A DNA stretch of 64,000 nucleotides, from contig NZ_CP022190.1 of the NCBI RefSeq assembly GCF_003111685.1, positions 1,078,001-1,142,000 on the forward strand, given 5' to 3'. The position numbers and the translations under genes were made by a program. This stretch comes from Alloyangia pacifica (GTDB taxonomy: Bacteria; Pseudomonadota; Alphaproteobacteria; Rhodobacterales; Rhodobacteraceae). Positions within the stretch are counted from its first letter, which is position 1; each line of letters begins with the position of its first letter. The notes beneath the pieces are model-generated. The model saw nothing but the letters and a program-made list of their open reading frames with translations. It had not been told where the DNA came from and did no database searches. Below, piece after piece: positions 1 through 9,441 of this stretch.

Positions 1-1515
1 CTGAGTGCCCCGGCGCAACGTGTCGTGGTTCGCCGTCCCCGAGATCCAATTCGCCCCGTGCGCGAGGATCTCCTTGATCCGCCAGTACTTCGACAACCAG
101 AAGGTGTAGATGAACGGCGTGTTGTGGGCAAAAGTCAGCGGCCCCCACTGGAACACGTCGGGGTCGTGGGTCTGCTCCTCGATCACGGCGCGGTAGGTCG
201 AGCTCAGCTCCCAGTCTTCGTCGGGCCAGGGGCGGCCGTCCTCGAAAACGAACCAGGGCAGGTACTCGGTGCCCGCCACTTCCTGCACAAGGCCCGACAT
301 TTCGCGCAGGTAGTCATCGTCGTGGCGCAGGGTCTGCGCCGCCCAGTCCCACCACTTGAAGTCCTGTGCGCCGTCGACCCGCACCCCGTCGGCGCCGAAG
401 TTCACCTTGCGACGCTGCAACTCGAGCAGGATCGCCCGCACATAGGGGTTCAGGTAGTCGAGGTTCTGCCCGTACATGTTGGGCCCGGCAAAGTAGTGGC
501 TCGACAGCGCATTGAGCCCCTGGTTGTCGGAATGACCGAAAACCACGTCGAGGATCAGCTTCTTGGGTGTACCGGGAAAATTGTGCAGCGCGGCGGCAAA
601 ATCGACCAGCTCGTCGGGCCGGGCGCTTTCCAGCAGCACCGGATTTACCGTCGCCATGCCGGCGATGACGATGTCATAGCCCCAGTTGGTGGTGTTGGGC
701 CGCATCAGCGTGGCCTCGACGCGCCCCTCCTCGCTCAGGCTCTCGGTCCAGAAATCCGGCCCCGCCTCGTAGACGGTGGTCGGCTCGAGCGGCAGCGGCT
801 GCACCGCGTCATAGCCGATGAAAAGCTCGTCCGCCGGCTCCAGCGGCAGACCGTTGGCCACCCGTTCCCCGATGCGGTGGATTTGCCGGGTGAGGCTCGC
901 GATGGTGCCGCCTGCGGTGGCGGTGGGGATATGCAGCTGCAGGATCGAAGTCGGAGCGCCGAACTTATGCGGGCCGTCACGCTTCAGCGCCTCGAAATAC
1001 CCCTTGTCGGGGCGGTCCTTCTGCATCGCGGCGACGTCGTAAACCTCGGCGGGGGCCAGCGCGCCAAAGGGCACCGACATGGCAAGCGGGTCGAGGATGC
1101 GGGTCATCTTGCCTTCGGCATCTCGCCAGACAAGCGCGTAGAAGTCGCCGGTCTCGGCGCGGTTGCCCGCCTTGACCCCCGTGGCAATGGAAAACACGAA
1201 GGCCTCGCACCTCTCGACCGGCAGTAGCATCCGGTCGAAGCTCGTCTCGCTATGCGACAGCGTGAGGTCGAGCGCTCCCTCGGGGCGTAGAATCTCGACG
1301 AAGATGTCGCCGTCCGAGACGCTCCAGTCCTGCAACTCTGGCGCCCAGAAGCCAAAGACGACCCGGTCACCCTCGACCTGCGCGCCGAGCCTGCGCGCGA
1401 TCGTGCGCCCGGCCGAGAACCGGTCTTCTGCGGTGGTCAGAATGCGCTCGCACCATCGCGAAAGCTCGAGAGTTGCGTCTGCGTCGTGGGACAGGCTTTC
1501 GATGCGGTCGTACAC
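1..1515 (-). CDS. GH13-like glycoside hydrolase, probable glucosylglycerol hydrolase (C-terminus off window)
   Basis: The first 505 codons are visible; the rest lies beyond the left edge. The start is a GTG at 1515 with AGGAGA about seven bases upstream. The four GH13 regions can be read in order: DVVFGH (region I), GVRVDGAQD with the nucleophile Asp (region II), FVFEDGRPWP with the acid/base Glu (region III), and NHDTLRRG (region IV) at the window edge. The His of region I sits in FGH rather than the usual xNH, and there is a long N-terminal part of about 200 residues before region I, unlike common amylases. This layout resembles the glucosylglycerol hydrolase group (release of glucose from the osmolyte glucosylglycerol). 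It follows glgB by 55 bp on the same strand, so co-transcription is likely. The GH13-like assignment is firm; the substrate is a guess. Confidence 0.6.
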   Translation of the reverse strand, partial: MYDRIESLSHDADATLELSRWCERILTTAEDRFSAGRTIARRLGAQVEGDRVVFGFWAPELQDWSVSDGDIFVEILRPEGALDLTLSHSETSFDRMLLPVERCEAFVFSIATGVKAGNRAETGDFYALVWRDAEGKMTRILDPLAMSVPFGALAPAEVYDVAAMQKDRPDKGYFEALKRDGPHKFGAPTSILQLHIPTATAGGTIASLTRQIHRIGERVANGLPLEPADELFIGYDAVQPLPLEPTTVYEAGPDFWTESLSEEGRVEATLMRPNTTNWGYDIVIAGMATVNPVLLESARPDELVDFAAALHNFPGTPKKLILDVVFGHSDNQGLNALSSHYFAGPNMYGQNLDYLNPYVRAILLELQRRKVNFGADGVRVDGAQDFKWWDWAAQTLRHDDDYLREMSGLVQEVAGTEYLPWFVFEDGRPWPDEDWELSSTYRAVIEEQTHDPDVFQWGPLTFAHNTPFIYTFWLSKYWRIKEILAHGANWISGTANHDTLRRGTQ

Positions 1516-1570
1516 GTCCGGGTCTCCTGTGTGATCTGCGGGCGCCTCGGCCCTTGCGTGCGGCCCGCGC

Positions 1571-3535
1571 TCAGCGCGCCGGGGTGAGCATGATGGTCGA
1601 CAGGGGCGGCAGGGTCATGCGCGTCGCGGCAGGCCGGCCCTGCGCGCCCGGCGCGCCCGCTTCGACCTGCCCCATGTTTCCGGCTCCCGAGCCGCCGTAA
1701 ATCTCGGCGTCGGTATTCAGAATTTCGCGCCAGACGCCCGCGTGGGGCAAGCCCAGTTCGAAGTCACCGCGGGTCACAGGGGAGAAATTGCACACGATGA
1801 CCACGGGATCATCACCTTCGGCCCCCTTGCGGACCCAGGCGAAGACATTCTCGGCCGCGGCATCGGCGAGGATCCACTCGAAACCCTGCGCCTCGCAGTC
1901 GCGCCGGTGAAGCGCAGGCAGCTCGCGGTAGAGCCGGTTGAGATCGCGAACCAGAGAGCGCATGCCCATGTGGTCCGGCTGCTTGAGCAGGTCCCACGGC
2001 AGCTCGCCCTCGAAGTCCCATTCGGTGGGCTGGGCGAACTCCTGCCCCATGAACAGCAGCTTCTTGCCCGGGTGACCCCACATGAACCCGTAATAGGCGC
2101 GCAGGTTGGCGAATTTCTCCCAGTCGCTGCCCGGCATCTTGCCCAAGAGCGAACCCTTGCCATGCACCACCTCGTCGTGGCTGATCGCGAGGATGAAGTT
2201 CTCCGAAAAGGCATAGGTCAGACCGAAGGTCATCTGGTGATGGTGATGCTGCCGGTAAATCGGGTCCATCGCGACATAGCTGAGCGTGTCGTGCATCCAG
2301 CCCATGTTCCACTTGAAGCCGAAGCCAAGCCCGCCCTGCTCGACGGGGCGCGAGACGCCGGGAAAGGCGGTGCTCTCCTCGGCGACGGTCATGATGCCGG
2401 GCATCGCCTCCTGGGCTTCGGCGTTCATCCGGCGCAGCAGGTCGATCGCCTCGTAGTTCTCGCGCCCGCCGTCCTTGTTCGCCACCCATGCGCCGTCATT
2501 GCGCGAGTAGTCGCGGTAGAGCATCGAAGCCACCGCATCCACGCGCAGACCGTCGGCGTGGTACTCCTCGAGCCAGTAGCGGGCGTTGGCGGCAAGGAAA
2601 TTGACCACCTGCGGCTTGCCGAAATCGTAGATCAACGTGTTCCAGTCGCGGTGAAACCCCTCGCGCGGATCGGCGTACTCATAAAGCGCGGTGCCGTCGA
2701 ACTGCCCGAGCCCATGCGCATCTGATGGAAAATGCGCCGGCACCCAATCAAGCAGCACCCCGAGCCCCTTGCGGTGCGCGGCATCCACGAGGTCGCGAAA
2801 CTCATGTGGCGGGCCGTGACGTACGGTAGGTGCATAGAGGCCCGTAGGCTGATACCCCCACGAGCCGTCGAAGGGATACTCGGCAATGGGCAGCAGCTCG
2901 ATATGTGTAAAGCCCATGTCCGCCACGTAGTCGACCAGCTGCGTTGCCGCCTCCCTGTAGGAAATCGGGCGGCCGTTCTGCGTGTGATCCCGCTTCCACG
3001 AGCCAAGGTGGACCTCGTAGATCGACACTGGCGCGTCCGGCGCATTGCGGGCCGCGCGCGCCGCCATCCAGTCGGCGTCGTGCCAGCCGTAGCCGGTGAT
3101 GTCGCGCACCACGCTGGCGTTCTCGGGCCGGTGCTGACTGCCGAATCCCATTGGGTCGGCCTTGAGCGGCAGGGTGTTTCCGGCGGCGTCGACGATCTCG
3201 TACTTGTAGAGCGTGCCCTCGCCCAGCCCCGGCAGGAACAGCTCCCAAAGGCCCGCGCCGCGCTGCTGCAGGGCGTCCGCCCCGCCCTGCCAGTCGTTGA
3301 ACGGGCCGACGACCGAGACCCGCTGCGCATTCGGCGCCCAGACGGCGAACTGCGTGCCCCGGACATCCTCATGCGTGATCACATGGGCGCCGAGCGCGTC
3401 CCAGAGGCGCCCGTGACGACCCTCCGCGATGAGATGGACGTCCAGCTCGCCGAGGATCGGGCCGAACCGCGAAGGCGCATGGGGCCGGTCCTTATCGTGC
3501 TCAGTCTGGAGTGTGCGTCGCTGCGAGTGCTGCAT
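1571..3535 (-). CDS. glgB: 1,4-alpha-glucan (glycogen) branching enzyme
   Basis: Transfers alpha-1,4-glucan segments to 6-OH positions, making branches in glycogen. An N-terminal CBM48-type domain covers roughly residues 45-135. The GH13 barrel shows DWVPAHF (263-269), GLRVDAVAS with nucleophile Asp333, VAEEST with acid/base Glu near 386, and [12 protein letters not shown] start at the ATG at 3535, with AGGGAG nine bases upstream. The frame stays open for 150 more codons, but that stretch is arginine/serine/proline-rich with no domain. A second possible start lies eight codons upstream (MPKREQGL). At 654 residues it is the short branching-enzyme form, lacking the extra N-terminal domain of the ~730-residue E. 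coli type. No glgA, glgC or glgP is in view; only the GH13-like gene follows. Confidence 0.95.
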   Translation of the reverse strand: MQHSQRRTLQTEHDKDRPHAPSRFGPILGELDVHLIAEGRHGRLWDALGAHVITHEDVRGTQFAVWAPNAQRVSVVGPFNDWQGGADALQQRGAGLWELFLPGLGEGTLYKYEIVDAAGNTLPLKADPMGFGSQHRPENASVVRDITGYGWHDADWMAARAARNAPDAPVSIYEVHLGSWKRDHTQNGRPISYREAATQLVDYVADMGFTHIELLPIAEYPFDGSWGYQPTGLYAPTVRHGPPHEFRDLVDAAHRKGLGVLLDWVPAHFPSDAHGLGQFDGTALYEYADPREGFHRDWNTLIYDFGKPQVVNFLAANARYWLEEYHADGLRVDAVASMLYRDYSRNDGAWVANKDGGRENYEAIDLLRRMNAEAQEAMPGIMTVAEESTAFPGVSRPVEQGGLGFGFKWNMGWMHDTLSYVAMDPIYRQHHHHQMTFGLTYAFSENFILAISHDEVVHGKGSLLGKMPGSDWEKFANLRAYYGFMWGHPGKKLLFMGQEFAQPTEWDFEGELPWDLLKQPDHMGMRSLVRDLNRLYRELPALHRRDCEAQGFEWILADAAAENVFAWVRKGAEGDDPVVIVCNFSPVTRGDFELGLPHAGVWREILNTDAEIYGGSGAGNMGQVEAGAPGAQGRPAATRMTLPPLSTIMLTPAR

Positions 3536-3797
3536 AAGCCCTTGCTCCCTTTTTGGCATCGGTCCGGCCAAGAAACCCGGTGGCTCCCGAGATGGCGGGA
3601 GGGGCGCGCCAGAAAAGCGCGGCGCACGCGTGCCCGCCGCAAAGGCCGGACCATGATTTCCAGTCAACCTAATGCGTGAGCGCGAGGCGTCAAAGTCGCC
3701 CCGCCGCATGACTTCCGACCGCCGGGTTGATCTAAAGCAAGACGCCGCCGCCAGATTGACCCTAGGGTAGCTCCATTCGGTGCGAAGAGAGGAACCC

Positions 3798-4907
3798 ATG
3801 CAGAAAGTAATTCTGTGCCTGGCCGCCTGCCTGCTGGCCCTGCCCGCCCTGGCCGAGGGCGAGATGGCGCATTTCGCGATCGGCGCAGATGTCTTCCGCG
3901 CCGGGCGCTCGGTCGAGGTCGATGGCGCGGGGTCGGACGACCTTTTCCTGGCCGGAGAGATCGTTACCGTGACCGGCGACATCACCGGCTCCGCGCATCT
4001 TGCGGGGCGCGAGGTCCGGGTCGAAGGCGCTGTTGGCGGCGATCTCTACGCGGCGGGCGACGAGGTCACGCAGCAAGGCCCCGTCGGTGGCGACGCGACC
4101 CTTTTCGGACGGGCGCTTTCGGTGTCCTCGATCGGGGGCGACCTGCGCATTGCCGGGTCGGACCTGCAGCTCACCGGCCCGGTCGCCGGCTATGCCATGG
4201 TGGCCGGCGAGAAGGTCGGCTTCGACGCGGAGGTCGCCGGTGATGTGAGCCTTGCCGCCGAGCAGGTGATCTGGGGTGAGGCGGCGCGCATTCGCGGGCG
4301 GCTGATCGTCTACGAGGAGACCCCAGGCGATCTCGACGTACCCGACCGGGTGGCACCGGACGCCCGCATCGAGCGCCGCGAGATCGAGGCCTGGGAGGGG
4401 CCGACGCCGCCGAGCTGGCGGCGGGCGATCATCGGTTTCCTGCTGGGCGTGGTGGGGATCGCCGCGCTCGGTGCATTGATCGCCGTGCTGGTGCCCGAGC
4501 GGCTCGCCGAAATGCGGCGGCAGATCCTCGACCGGCCTTTCCACACGCTCTGGCTCGGTTTCCTGACCCAATCGGCGGTGATCGGCGCGGGGGTGCTCTT
4601 CGCCCTGACGCTCATCGGCCTGCTGCTCACCCCGGCGATGATCCTGCTGGCCCTTGTGGGGGGCTTCGCGGGCTACCTGGTCGCTGCCTATGCCTTCGGC
4701 GTGGGGCTCTTCCTCGCCTTTGGCCGAAGCGAGCCGCTCAGCATTGGCGCACGTGCCCTCTCGGCGGGTCTCGGCGCGCTGGCCGCGGGCATCATCGGGC
4801 TCATTCCCTTCCTCGGCTGGCTTTTTGTACTGGCCATGGTTCTGACCGGGGTCGGGGCGATCACCCTGCGTGTCATCCGCCCGTCGTTCTTCGTCGGCGA
4901 CGAATAG
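3798..4907 (+). CDS. bactofilin-like beta-helix protein with C-terminal membrane domain
   Basis: A signal peptide ([19 protein letters not shown]) is followed by about 170 residues of short repeated units of the type G-D-(L/V)-x-A-G-x-x-V-x-(V/L)-x-G-x-(V/I)-x-G-D. That pattern is typical of the right-handed beta-helix of polymer-forming (bactofilin-like) proteins. After residue 205 come four or five hydrophobic segments, so the C-terminal third is an integral membrane domain. Start chosen at ATG 3798, behind AGAGGAA; an in-frame GTG at 3780 is possible but would add a non-signal leader. Divergent from glgB, with 262 bp between them. The protein probably presents a beta-helix outside the inner membrane. 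Function unknown. Confidence 0.7.
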   Translation: MQKVILCLAACLLALPALAEGEMAHFAIGADVFRAGRSVEVDGAGSDDLFLAGEIVTVTGDITGSAHLAGREVRVEGAVGGDLYAAGDEVTQQGPVGGDATLFGRALSVSSIGGDLRIAGSDLQLTGPVAGYAMVAGEKVGFDAEVAGDVSLAAEQVIWGEAARIRGRLIVYEETPGDLDVPDRVAPDARIERREIEAWEGPTPPSWRRAIIGFLLGVVGIAALGALIAVLVPERLAEMRRQILDRPFHTLWLGFLTQSAVIGAGVLFALTLIGLLLTPAMILLALVGGFAGYLVAAYAFGVGLFLAFGRSEPLSIGARALSAGLGALAAGIIGLIPFLGWLFVLAMVLTGVGAITLRVIRPSFFVGDE

Positions 4908-4961
4908 GGGCCACCCCAGCGCAGCGCCTCCGCAGGGACATCGCGCCGCCACGCCCGGCGC

Positions 4962-6050
4962 TCAGCGTTTTTGGCGTGACTTGTCCTTGATCACCCCGCG
5001 GACCATCTTCCCAAAGGCCCGGTCCTTCACGCGCCGCTGCTGCAGGCTGGCCGAGTTGAACTCGTCTTCTGCCTTCAGCTTGCGCCAGCGGGCAAGACGC
5101 GGCGCGTCGAGCTGGCCGTCGTCGATCGCCGCGCGCACCGCGCAGCCCGGCTCGGTCTCATGCCCGCAGTTGCGAAACCGGCAGCCCGCCGCCAGTTCCT
5201 CGATATCCTCGAAAACCTCGGCGATCCCTGCGGCGACATCGGTCAGCTGCAGCTCGCGCATTCCCGGCGTGTCCAGCAGCAGGCAGCCGCCCGGCACCGG
5301 GTGCAGCTCGCGGTGGGTGGTGGTGTGGCGCCCCTTGGCGTCGTCCTCGCGGATGCCCTGCGTGGCCACGTGCTGCGCGCCAGAGAGCGCATTGGTCAGC
5401 GTCGACTTGCCCACACCCGAGGAGCCGACGAAGGCCACCGTCCGTCCCGGCGTGCACCAATCGGCCAACGCTTGAGCGGGCGCGCCACCGCGGGCGTCGA
5501 GCCCCACCACCTGCACGCGGTCCGACAGGCCTCGTGCCTCCTCCACATAGGGCGCCGGGTCGTCCACGAGGTCGGTCTTGGTCAGCACGATCACCGGCTC
5601 GATCTCTGCATCGAAGGCCAGCGCGAGGTAACGCTCGAGCCGCGCGACGTTGAAATCCTGGTTGCAGGAGGTGACGATGAACAGCGTGTCGATATTTGCG
5701 GCGATGAGCTGGACCTGCCGGTCGTGTCCGGCGGCGCGCCGCTTGATCAGCGAGGCGCGTTCCAGCACCCGGCTCGACTTCGGCAGCGCGCGGTCGAGCA
5801 GCAGCCAGTCGCCCACCGTCGAGTCGGGTCCCGCGGGGATCAGTGTGTCGATTCCGTCTCCGGCCACGTGAAGCCCGCCGCGATGCACCGAGAGCACTCG
5901 GACGGGCGGCGTCTCGATCAGGGCCTCGGCGTCGATCTGCTGGGCGAAGAAATTCCTCCAGCCAAGCGCCTCGAGCGCCGAGAGCGCAGGGCGGGCCGGC
6001 TGCGGGGCGTCGCCCTTGCCGGGAAGGAAAGCTGAATAGTCTCGGACCAT
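4962..6050 (-). CDS. rsgA: ribosome small subunit-dependent GTPase A
   Basis: Circularly permuted GTPase that releases assembly factors from the 30S subunit. The G motifs come in the permuted order: TKTD (G4, 157-160), then the P-loop GSSGVGKST (209-217), then DTPG (G3, 260-263). An N-terminal OB-fold spans about residues 45-115. A C-terminal zinc knuckle uses Cys290, Cys295, His297 and Cys303. Length (362) is normal. It is a stand-alone gene, convergent with the bactofilin-like gene and 138 bp from the next gene on its own strand. Confidence 0.95.
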   Translation of the reverse strand: MVRDYSAFLPGKGDAPQPARPALSALEALGWRNFFAQQIDAEALIETPPVRVLSVHRGGLHVAGDGIDTLIPAGPDSTVGDWLLLDRALPKSSRVLERASLIKRRAAGHDRQVQLIAANIDTLFIVTSCNQDFNVARLERYLALAFDAEIEPVIVLTKTDLVDDPAPYVEEARGLSDRVQVVGLDARGGAPAQALADWCTPGRTVAFVGSSGVGKSTLTNALSGAQHVATQGIREDDAKGRHTTTHRELHPVPGGCLLLDTPGMRELQLTDVAAGIAEVFEDIEELAAGCRFRNCGHETEPGCAVRAAIDDGQLDAPRLARWRKLKAEDEFNSASLQQRRVKDRAFGKMVRGVIKDKSRQKR

Positions 6051-6188
6051 GAGGTGTCCCGCTGCGGGAGGAAGACGGAGAGGCCCAGAATGCCACAGCC
6101 GCGCAGGGGGGCAAAGCCCCAGGCACGCTTCTGCCCCAGCGGAATGCGGCGCAGAAGAGTGTTTCTGCGATCGAGGCCGCGCTGTCGA

Positions 6189-6932
6189 TCAGGCGGTGAT
6201 GATGTCGATGAACGGCAGGTTGCCCGCAGTCAGCCCGGCATCAACCGGCAGGACCGCGCCGGTGATGCCGCTCGCCATCGGCGAGGCGAGGAAAATCGCG
6301 GCCTTGGCCACCTCCTCGGGGCTGACCAGCCGGCCCAGTGGGTAGAGCGCGGTGACCTTCGCGAAGATGTCAGGCTGGCGGGCCTTGCGCTCGTCCCAGG
6401 CGGGCGTGTGCACCGACCCCGGCGCCACGACGTTGGCGCGCAGTCCATGCTTGCCCTCCTCGGTCGCAAGCGCCTTGGCCCAGGCGATGATCCCGGCCTT
6501 GGCCGCGGAATAGGCCGGGCTGCCGAAGTGGCAAATCCCGTTGACCGAGGCCACGAAGACCGCCGCCGCCCCCTCGGGCCGCCCCCGCAACGCCGGCAGC
6601 AGCGCGCGGCTGAACACCGCCGCGCCGGTGAAGTTGAGGTGCAGATCGTGCTGGATCACCGCCGTGTCGGTGTTGTCCAGCAGATCGACGCGGGTGCCCC
6701 CGGCGTTGGAAATCAGAACGTCCACCGGCGATTGCGCAATCTTCGCCGCCGCCGCCTCGGTCTCGTCCGTGTCGGTGATGTCGAACTCGACGACCTCATC
6801 GGCCTGCAGGCCGCTTCCGGCGCGGTCGCAGGCGACCACATGCGCGCCCGCCTCCTTCAGCGCGGCCGTCATGGCGGTGCCGATGCCGCCCCCCGCCCCA
6901 GTCAGAACAACACGTTTTCCGCTCAGCAACAT
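6189..6932 (-). CDS. SDR family NAD(P)-dependent oxidoreductase
   Basis: Short-chain dehydrogenase of 247 residues. It has the dinucleotide-binding motif TGAGGGIG (residues 11-18), the NAGG motif, and the catalytic YSAAK pair with a preceding Ser in FVASVNG. It lies one base after the stop of the M81 gene (TGA-G-ATG), so translation is probably coupled. It is the last gene of the minus-strand unit nagA - ROK kinase - M81 - SDR. The role is likely oxidation or reduction of a sugar or sugar-acid hydroxyl in the cluster's pathway; the substrate cannot be read from sequence. Confidence 0.9.
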   Translation of the reverse strand: MLLSGKRVVLTGAGGGIGTAMTAALKEAGAHVVACDRAGSGLQADEVVEFDITDTDETEAAAAKIAQSPVDVLISNAGGTRVDLLDNTDTAVIQHDLHLNFTGAAVFSRALLPALRGRPEGAAAVFVASVNGICHFGSPAYSAAKAGIIAWAKALATEEGKHGLRANVVAPGSVHTPAWDERKARQPDIFAKVTALYPLGRLVSPEEVAKAAIFLASPMASGITGAVLPVDAGLTAGNLPFIDIITA

Positions 6933-6933
6933 C

Positions 6934-8439
6934 TCAGGCTTCCTCGTCTTCGGCAGTCACGGCATCGAGCCCCAGTGGGTCCGCCACCTTGGGCCAGAAA
7001 TCGCTGCCCGCCTTCTGATAGGCAGTCAGCGCCGGTTTCGTCGGATAGGATGACGGGCTGTCCACGTGAATGATCCGCGAGGACACCGGATCGAACCCGG
7101 CATGAAAATGGTTGGTGGATTTGACCAGCAGGATTTCCTTTCCTGTGAAATCCACCCCTTGGTTGGAAAAGAGCGTCGGCTCGTAGGTCTGCGTCCGGCT
7201 GGAAATCAGCACGATGTCGATCTCGGTGCCGAGGATGCGGACGGTGGCCGAGCGGCCCAGCGTCACGCGGCTGGCACGGAAGCTCTGGTGACCCTCCTGC
7301 GCGAGGTGGATGACCTCGATCTCGGCATCGATGGGCGGGCCAGCTTCCGCCCCGGCCTTGCCGCCAAAGCGCAGGCGCAGCGTCGCCCCGAGGCCCGCTG
7401 CATGGCAGAAGCCCACCGCCACCGGATCCCAGATCGCCCCCACGGCGACCCTGTCGACGGCGCGCGCCATCAGCGAGAGCAGCACGTAGGTGCCATCCCC
7501 CGCGCAGCCGCCGCCCGGATTGTCCCAGGTGTCGGCGATGGTGACCGGCATCGATGGATCGGCTTCGCGCACCGCGAGCGCGAGATCGATGCCCTCCTCG
7601 TAGTCCAGGATCGGCATCGCGGTCTTGCCGCGCAATGCGTAGAGCTCCTCTCCCAGCTTTCGGGCCAACGCCGCGCCCTCCTCCGGCGCATTGTCTGTGA
7701 CCACCATGATCTTCGTGCCCATCTCGGGCACGTCGCCCGCCATGAAACCGTGGATGATCGAGCACGACAGGATCTTGCCCTGCCCCTCAAGCAGCTTCAT
7801 CCGGTCGACGAAGCCGCGCATGGGCTCCTGGCTTGTCGGATAGAGGCCGATCATCTTGCAGTCGAAGGTCGAGATCACCGGGCGCACTTCTCCGCGCAGG
7901 GCCCGCAGGGCAAGGTCCACCACATGCGTACCGCGCTCATGAAAATCGGTATGGGGGAACTCGAGGAAGGTCGCCGCCAGGTCGAGCTGCGCCACGCGCC
8001 TCCGCGTGAGATGGCTGTGCGGGTCAAACTCGGCAGCCACCAGCACCTCGGGGCCGACGATGGCGCGGACACGCTCGAGGAAATCGCCCTCGCAGTCGTC
8101 ATAGCCCTGCGCCACCATCGCGCCATGCAGTCCGAACACCACGCCGTCCACCGGCATGGCCGCGCGCAGTTGGTCGAGGATCTCGTCGCGCAGTTCCTCG
8201 AAGGTTTCCCGCTTGATGAGTCCCGCAGGTTCCGCCCAGGTCGAACTTCCCTCGATCACCGTAAAGCCTTCGTCGCGGCCGCGCCGACGCAGGATCGGCA
8301 CCGGCGAAGAGCAGAGCGTCGGGGTCTCGGGGTGCTCCCCCGGCGCGGCGTAGAAGGCCGCCTCGAAGGCCGCGCGATCGGTCGGCAGCGGCGAAAAGGT
8401 ATTCGTTTCGGTGGCCAGAGACGCGGTAAACACCCTCAC
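6934..8439 (-). CDS. M81 family metallopeptidase homologue (MlrC/microcystinase C type), copy 1
   Basis: 501 residues, the normal length for MlrC-like M81 proteins. The zinc-binding pattern is EFDPHSH (Asp and His) followed about 20 residues later by FPHTDFHERG (His). Also present are the family's N-terminal ETNTFSP, GLHGAM, and the C-terminal-half DNPGGG signature. The start is GTG at 8439 with AAGGAGG eight bases upstream. MlrC opens peptide bonds in linearised microcystin; other M81 proteins are mostly uncharacterised. It follows the ROK kinase gene by 81 bp, where a short hairpin (8463-8482, GCGGAC/GTCCGC) lies. Here it may open an amide or lactam in the pathway substrate, which is inference. 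A second M81 gene lies at 19159-20601. Confidence 0.88.
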   Translation of the reverse strand: MRVFTASLATETNTFSPLPTDRAAFEAAFYAAPGEHPETPTLCSSPVPILRRRGRDEGFTVIEGSSTWAEPAGLIKRETFEELRDEILDQLRAAMPVDGVVFGLHGAMVAQGYDDCEGDFLERVRAIVGPEVLVAAEFDPHSHLTRRRVAQLDLAATFLEFPHTDFHERGTHVVDLALRALRGEVRPVISTFDCKMIGLYPTSQEPMRGFVDRMKLLEGQGKILSCSIIHGFMAGDVPEMGTKIMVVTDNAPEEGAALARKLGEELYALRGKTAMPILDYEEGIDLALAVREADPSMPVTIADTWDNPGGGCAGDGTYVLLSLMARAVDRVAVGAIWDPVAVGFCHAAGLGATLRLRFGGKAGAEAGPPIDAEIEVIHLAQEGHQSFRASRVTLGRSATVRILGTEIDIVLISSRTQTYEPTLFSNQGVDFTGKEILLVKSTNHFHAGFDPVSSRIIHVDSPSSYPTKPALTAYQKAGSDFWPKVADPLGLDAVTAEDEEA

Positions 8440-8520
8440 GCGGCGACCCTCCTTGCATTGTGGCGGACAGGCGCGGGTCCGCTTTTGTGAAGTCCTGTCG
8501 CCGCGCGCCGGGTCATCCGC

Positions 8521-9441
8521 TCAGGCCGCGTCGCGCGACGGCGCGCGCAGGGCGAGGATGGCGGCGCCCACGAGGCCGGGTTCGGTGCGGCATTGCGCCT
8601 GCACCACCAGCGGCTCGGAGGGTTTCGCCAGCGTCAGCGGCCGAGTGGCCTCGTCGAGCGCCGCGATCAGCGCGGCATCGTTCGCCAGCCCTCCACCCGC
8701 GGCGACCACGGTGGCGCCTGTCATGTTGACCACCATGGCCAAGGGGCCAGAGAGCAGCTCGAGCCAGGCAGCCACGGTCCTCGATGCGCCCGCATCCCCC
8801 GCGTGCCAGCGCGCGAGGATCTCGGTCGAGGGCAGTTCCGTCCCGGCAATGTCGCGGTGCAGCCGCTCGATGCCGCGCGCCGAGCAGGTGGCATCGAGGC
8901 AGCCGTTCAGGCCGCAGCCGCACTGGTAGGATGGCAGCGGCGTGTCGAGGCAGTCGAGCAGGCGTTTGGCCACTGGTCCGTGCCCCCATTCGCCCGCGTA
9001 GCCGCTGCCCGCGCCGATCAGCCGCCCCCCGGCGACGAGCCCGCCGCCGACGCCGGTGCCGATGATCGCCCCGAAGACCACGTCATGCCCGCTCCCGGCC
9101 CCCACGGCAGCCTCGGCAAGCGCGAAGCAATCGGCGTCATTGGCCACGAGCACCTCGATCCCGAGCAGCGCCGTGAGCTCGGGCGCCAGGCGGCGTCCGG
9201 TCAGGCAGGGGATATTCGCGACGGTGGCCCGGCCGGTCTTCGGATCGACCACGCCCGCGATCGAGATGGCCACCCGCTCGGCCCTTCCCGCCGCCTCGGA
9301 GATGGCCTCGCTGAGGGTGGCCACGAAGGCATCGAAGTCATCCCCCGGCGTCGGACGGCGCGAGAGCGCGCGCACGTCATGGATGCTGGTCGCCACGGCG
9401 CTTTTCACCGATGTGCCGCCGATATCGAAACAGACGATCAT
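8521..9441 (-). CDS. ROK family sugar kinase (probable N-acetylglucosamine kinase)
   Basis: 306-residue ROK kinase. The N-terminal phosphate-binding loop is DIGGTSVKSA, the sugar site shows NDADCFALAEA and EWGHGPV, and the ROK zinc motif CGCGLNGC is complete. It overlaps nagA by four bases (ATGA), so the two are translationally coupled. This pairing supports phosphorylation of N-acetylglucosamine at C6, giving the NagA substrate. N-acetylmannosamine or glucose would also be possible ROK substrates; the GlcNAc call rests on context. Confidence 0.85.
   Translation of the reverse strand: MIVCFDIGGTSVKSAVATSIHDVRALSRRPTPGDDFDAFVATLSEAISEAAGRAERVAISIAGVVDPKTGRATVANIPCLTGRRLAPELTALLGIEVLVANDADCFALAEAAVGAGSGHDVVFGAIIGTGVGGGLVAGGRLIGAGSGYAGEWGHGPVAKRLLDCLDTPLPSYQCGCGLNGCLDATCSARGIERLHRDIAGTELPSTEILARWHAGDAGASRTVAAWLELLSGPLAMVVNMTGATVVAAGGGLANDAALIAALDEATRPLTLAKPSEPLVVQAQCRTEPGLVGAAILALRAPSRDAA

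Noticed and set aside
3762-4952. Open frame of 396 codons on the minus strand
   Set aside because: Antisense to the bactofilin-like gene; charged low-complexity sequence without signature.
6051-6188. Possible left attachment site matching the tRNA-Ser 3' end
   Set aside because: No stretch resembling the tRNA T-loop or acceptor end is present here; integration via tRNA-Ser is not supported.
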